From NCBI GenBank assembly GCA_964228145.1, contig CAXQZJ010000083.1, positions 1 through 17,419 on the forward strand: DNA of 17,419 nt, written 5' to 3'. This DNA comes from Pseudobowmanella sp964228145 (GTDB lineage Bacteria > Pseudomonadota > Gammaproteobacteria > Enterobacterales > Alteromonadaceae). The notes beneath the pieces are model-generated. The model searched no databases and was not told where the DNA came from. It was given only the letters and a program-made list of their open reading frames with translations. The position numbers and the translations under genes were made by a program. This document shows, in pieces, positions 14,860 through 17,419 of the stretch (the first letter of the stretch is position 1; each line of letters begins with the position of its first letter).

Positions 14860-15741
14860 ATGACAGGTGAAATCGCAGCGCTGAGTACTGCGCTGTGCTG
14901 GGCTGTGGCTGCGCGTATGTTTCGCGTATTGGGCCAAGCCTTTAATCCGCTTTCATTGAATTTATGGAAAGGCCTGGCCGCATTGGCCATTTTGCTGCCT
15001 TTAACATTGGGTTATTTGCCTGCGCCGGTATTAACTAACAGTGACTATCTATGGTTGCTGGTGTCCGGCGTGATAGGCATTGGCTTAGGCGACACCTTCT
15101 TTTTTCAGTCATTGAACAAAATCGGTGATAGTCAATCCATTTTAGTGGTCGAAACATTGGCGCCTATTTTCACCGCGTTACTGGCGCTGGCTTGGATCAA
15201 TGAATGGCTAAGCTGGCAGCAATGGGTAGGGATTGCCTTGGTTATTTTGTCAGTGGATATGGTGGTGAAAGTGCAAAAGCGCAGTCAAATGCACCTGTTT
15301 GAACTGACCGGTTATGTATACGCGGCATTGGCAGCCTTGTGTCAGGCAGTTGGCGCTGTGATCAGCCGCGATATCCTAACCTCGACTGAGGTAGATCCCG
15401 CCAATGCCAGTCAGGTGCGCTTATTAGGCGGGCTGGTCATTATCGTACTGTTAATGTTAATTCAGCGTAAAGCCTGGCTACCGAAGACTGATAAGCCCGG
15501 TAAAATTTGGTTGTTATTCACAGGCGCCACTGTGATCGGTACCTTCGCTGCGTTATTCCTGCAAATGTTGGCACTGCAACATGCCAAAGCTGCAGTGGTG
15601 CAAACCCTGTTCGCCACCAGTGTGATCTTATCTTTAGGCGTAGCTTGGCTGTTGGGTGAGAAGGTCCACAAGCAAACCCTCATCTGGTCAGTGCTGGCGC
15701 TATGTGGCATCGCGATCATGATAGCCGCGGGCGGGCATTAA
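14860..15741 (+). CDS. EamA/DMT-superfamily transporter
   Basis: A 293-residue inner-membrane protein made of two EamA repeats (about 1-140 and 148-290), with around ten hydrophobic segments. Family landmarks are LNLWKGLAAL near segment 2, GVIGIGLGDTFFFQSLNKIG near segment 3, and AKAAVVQTLFATSVILSLGVAWLLGEKV in the second repeat. These transporters usually export amino acids or other metabolites; the substrate is unknown. I chose the ATG at 14860 because GGAG lies 5 bases before it, within the last codons of the hydrolase gene, and because the protein begins at the first membrane helix; an in-frame ATG at 14800 would add 20 polar residues inside the hydrolase gene. Export of a product of the neighbouring hydrolase is possible but speculative. 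Confidence 0.9.
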   Translation: MTGEIAALSTALCWAVAARMFRVLGQAFNPLSLNLWKGLAALAILLPLTLGYLPAPVLTNSDYLWLLVSGVIGIGLGDTFFFQSLNKIGDSQSILVVETLAPIFTALLALAWINEWLSWQQWVGIALVILSVDMVVKVQKRSQMHLFELTGYVYAALAALCQAVGAVISRDILTSTEVDPANASQVRLLGGLVIIVLLMLIQRKAWLPKTDKPGKIWLLFTGATVIGTFAALFLQMLALQHAKAAVVQTLFATSVILSLGVAWLLGEKVHKQTLIWSVLALCGIAIMIAAGGH

Positions 15742-15749
15742 AATAACGC

Positions 15750-15778
15750 TTGTTAAAGGTGCGGTGTTTGTATAGAAT
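15750..15778 (+). promoter_or_regulatory. Sigma-70 promoter of the rpsF operon
   Basis: TTGTTA (4/6 to -35) and TAGAAT (5/6 to -10) are separated by 17 bases, with a predicted start near 15785. It directly follows the exporter gene and precedes the ribosomal protein operon, giving a leader of about 80 bases. Confidence 0.65.
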
Positions 15779-15809
15779 TCGCGCCCTTAAACAGCTATCA
15801 CATTTTTGT

Positions 15810-15860
15810 TCCTTGTCTCAATCAGTTTGGCTGTGCTGAACGAGGCTACAACCGTAAGGA
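15810..15860 (+). promoter_or_regulatory. Probable S6:S18-binding leader element of rpsF
   Basis: The leader can fold so that TCCT (15810-15813) pairs with AGGA (15857-15860), TGT (15814-15816) with ACA (15848-15850), and CTC (15817-15819) with GAG (15842-15844), with a further hairpin inside. This leaves ACCGTA bulged on the 3' side. A CCG-bearing bulge on the 3' strand is the hallmark of the known S6:S18 autoregulatory element in rpsF leaders, which mimics the 16S rRNA site. The lower stem contains the Shine-Dalgarno sequence AAGGAG, so binding of the S6-S18 complex could block translation. Pairing was worked out by hand. Confidence 0.55.
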
Positions 15861-15866
15861 GCTACC

Positions 15867-16256
15867 ATGCGTCATTACGAAATCGTATTCATGGTTCACC
15901 CTGATCAGAGTGAACAAGTTCCTGGTATGATCGAGCGTTATACCGGAATTATCACTAAAGATGGTGGATCTGTCACTCGTCTGGAAGACTGGGGCCGTCG
16001 TCAACTGGCTTACCCAATCGAAAAACTGCACAAAGCGCACTATGTTCTTATCAATGCTGAAGCTTCTGCTGAAGCGATTGAAGAGCTGGAAACTGCTTTC
16101 CGCTTCAACGATGTTATTTTGCGTAACATGGTTATCCGCACTAAAGGCGCGGTAACTGAAGCGTCGCCTATGGCGAAAGAAGCAGCTCGCGAAGATCGTC
16201 GCGAGAAGCGTACTGAGAAGCCAGCAGATGCCTCTGCTGAATCTAACGCAGAATAA
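15867..16256 (+). CDS. rpsF: 30S ribosomal protein S6
   Basis: Small-subunit protein that binds 16S rRNA together with S18 in the platform. It has 129 residues, close to the E. coli length. The opening MRHYEIVFMVHPDQSEQVPGMIERYTGII and the core RLEDWGRRQLAYPIEKLHKAHYVL are diagnostic. The C-terminus carries an acidic and alanine-rich tail (KPADASAESNAE), as in other gammaproteobacteria. TAAGGAG precedes the ATG. It is the first gene of a three-gene operon; no priB gene lies between it and rpsR (14-base gap), unlike E. coli. Confidence 0.98.
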   Translation: MRHYEIVFMVHPDQSEQVPGMIERYTGIITKDGGSVTRLEDWGRRQLAYPIEKLHKAHYVLINAEASAEAIEELETAFRFNDVILRNMVIRTKGAVTEASPMAKEAAREDRREKRTEKPADASAESNAE

Positions 16257-16270
16257 GAGGAGAGTTAATC

Positions 16271-16498
16271 ATGGCTCGTTATTTCAGACGTCGTAAGTTC
16301 TGCCGTTTTTCTGCTGAAGGCGTGCAGGAAATCGATTACAAAGACACCGCAATGTTGAAGAACTACATCACCGAAAGCGGTAAAATCGTACCTAGCCGTA
16401 TCACTGGCACCAGTGCTAAGTATCAGCGTCAGTTGTCAACTGCCATCAAGCGTGCGCGCTTCCTGGCTCTGTTGCCTTACACTGATTCTCATAAGTAA
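16271..16498 (+). CDS. rpsR: 30S ribosomal protein S18
   Basis: Small-subunit protein that forms a heterodimer with S6 on the 16S rRNA platform. Its 75 residues match the E. coli length, and the sequence has the typical MARYFRRRKFCRF start, the central DYKDTAMLKNYITESGKIVPSRITGT and the basic KRARFLALLPYTD end. AGAGGAGAG lies before the ATG, overlapping the end of rpsF. It is translated in an operon with rpsF and rplI. Confidence 0.98.
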   Translation: MARYFRRRKFCRFSAEGVQEIDYKDTAMLKNYITESGKIVPSRITGTSAKYQRQLSTAIKRARFLALLPYTDSHK

Positions 16499-16526
16499 TT
16501 TTGGCGATAATTAAGAGGTAGCATCG

Positions 16527-16979
16527 ATGGATATCATTCTACTAGACAAAGTCGCCAACCTGGGCGGCCTGGGTGATCAGGTTTCTGTTAAATCTGGTTA
16601 CGCACGTAACTTCCTGTTCCCACAGGGTAAAGCTGTACCTGCAACGAAAGCAAACGTTGAAAAGTTTGAAGCACGCCGTGCTGAACTTGAAGCCAAGTTG
16701 GCTGACGTACTTGCAGCTGCTGAAGCCCGTGCGGCAAAAGTAACTGAACTGGCTGAAGTTACTGTTGCAGCGCCTGCTGGTGATGAAGGTAAATTATTCG
16801 GTTCTGTTGGTACTCGTGACATCGCTGACGCAATTACTGCGGCAGGTGTTGACGTTGCTAAATCAGAAGTGAAAATGCCAAATGGTACTATCCGTGAAAC
16901 CGGTGAGTACGAATTGGATCTGCAATTGCACTCAGACGTTATCGTTACCATCAAGGTAATCGTTGTCGCTGAAGCATAA
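16527..16979 (+). CDS. rplI: 50S ribosomal protein L9
   Basis: Large-subunit protein that binds 23S rRNA near the L1 stalk and helps maintain reading frame. It has 150 residues against 149 in E. coli. The N-terminal RNA-binding domain contains LLDKVANLGGLGDQVSVKSGYARNFLFPQGKA; a long alanine/glutamate-rich connecting helix (about 40-75) leads to the C-terminal domain with KLFGSVGTRDIADAI. AAGAGGT precedes the ATG. It is the last gene of the operon and is followed by a strong terminator. Confidence 0.98.
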   Translation: MDIILLDKVANLGGLGDQVSVKSGYARNFLFPQGKAVPATKANVEKFEARRAELEAKLADVLAAAEARAAKVTELAEVTVAAPAGDEGKLFGSVGTRDIADAITAAGVDVAKSEVKMPNGTIRETGEYELDLQLHSDVIVTIKVIVVAEA

Positions 16980-16997
16980 GCTGACACTTGATTGATG

Positions 16998-17028
16998 AAA
17001 AACACCGCTGCGGCGGTGTTTTTTTTTG
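16998..17028 (+). terminator. Rho-independent terminator after rplI
   Basis: AACACCGC-TGCG-GCGGTGTT forms a perfect 8-bp stem with a 4-base loop, extended by flanking A and T residues and followed by a run of T. It lies 18 bases after the rplI stop and ends the ribosomal protein operon. Confidence 0.94.
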
Positions 17029-17122
17029 CTTGTAGAAAAATTAACTTTTTATTCAATCGATTTAAACCTTGGTATGCTGAGCTGCGACTAATCTTCCAAG
17101 AACAGCATTCAGGAACGCCTAG

Positions 17123-17419
17123 GTGACGGCATCTATCACAGCGATTGACACTCAGTATTACAAGGATTCGGTAAGCCAGTGGTTAGATGCGGCCGAGCAA
17201 GGAGATCGTGCGGCCTTTGAACGCTTGTATGGTGAACACAAAAGTCAGGTATACAGTGTGTGTTTGCGAATATTGCAAGAATCGTCGCTGGCGGAAGATG
17301 CCACACAGGAAACCTTTATTCAGGTTTGGCGAAGCTTAAGTAAATTTAACCGCCAGAGCCGCTTTTCGACATGGATTCATAGTGTTGCGACCAATGTTGC
17401 GATTTCTTATGCGCGCAAA
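17123..17419 (+). CDS. ECF-type RNA polymerase sigma factor (C-terminus cut off)
   Basis: The visible 99 residues are the N-terminal half of a sigma-70 family protein of the ECF type. Region 2 is clear: AAFERLYGEHKSQVYSVCLRIL, then AEDATQETFIQVWRSL (the core-binding and -10 recognition region), then RFSTWIHSVATNVAISYARK. Region 4 would lie beyond the edge. The start is GTG at 17123: an in-frame TAG immediately precedes it, AGGAA lies 7 bases upstream, and no in-frame ATG occurs in the visible part. A putative -10 TATGCT lies at 17073-17078 without a good -35. It follows the rplI terminator, so it is transcribed separately. Any anti-sigma partner would be downstream and is not visible. Confidence 0.9.
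   Translation, partial: MTASITAIDTQYYKDSVSQWLDAAEQGDRAAFERLYGEHKSQVYSVCLRILQESSLAEDATQETFIQVWRSLSKFNRQSRFSTWIHSVATNVAISYARK

Noticed and set aside
16598..17056. 152-codon minus-strand open frame
   Set aside because: It is the antisense of rplI, rich in Ala/Ser because of the complementary codon pattern, and crosses the rplI terminator.
1..17419. Mobile elements, CRISPR arrays, tRNA or rRNA genes, defence systems
   Set aside because: No transposase, integrase, direct-repeat array, tRNA-like cloverleaf or defence-type gene was seen on either strand.

Overview
The window reads as ordinary chromosome from a marine-type gammaproteobacterium, most likely an Alteromonas-like member of the Alteromonadales. 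This is judged from protein similarity remembered by eye and from the gene order glnA - DUF4124 gene - glnL - glnG; no database search was possible. Coding density is high, base composition looks even throughout, and there is no phage, insertion sequence, CRISPR array, tRNA or rRNA gene.

Layout. (1) Positions 1-4700, minus strand: the nitrogen regulation cluster. Glutamine synthetase (glnA) ends in a strong terminator and is followed by a small exported DUF4124 protein, then the NtrB sensor kinase (glnL) and NtrC activator (glnG), which runs off the left edge. A sigma-54 promoter and two NtrC-type sites lie upstream of glnA, and a perfect NtrC-type site abuts the glnL start, so the circuit looks autoregulated. 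(2) Positions 4700-6780, plus strand: the ribosome-associated GTPase typA/bipA with its own terminator. (3) Positions 6860-11160: a lipoprotein nucleotide pyrophosphatase/phosphodiesterase on the plus strand, converging with and overlapping a minus-strand operon of two paralogous PlsC-like acyltransferases and an MscS-family channel. (4) Positions 11220-13570: proB without proA, converging on an Nramp-like transporter that lacks the usual metal-binding residues. (5) Positions 13640-15740, plus strand: a class C beta-lactamase-fold serine hydrolase and an EamA-type exporter, spaced like an operon. (6) Positions 15750-17030, plus strand: the ribosomal protein operon rpsF-rpsR-rplI, with a promoter, a leader that can fold like the S6:S18 regulatory element, and a terminator. 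(7) Positions 17123 to the end: the start of an ECF-type sigma factor with a GTG start.

Most of the window is housekeeping, and I see no clearly novel system. The points most worth a second look are the NtrC/sigma-54 site architecture, the atypical Nramp homologue, the acyltransferase-channel operon, and the rpsF leader fold.
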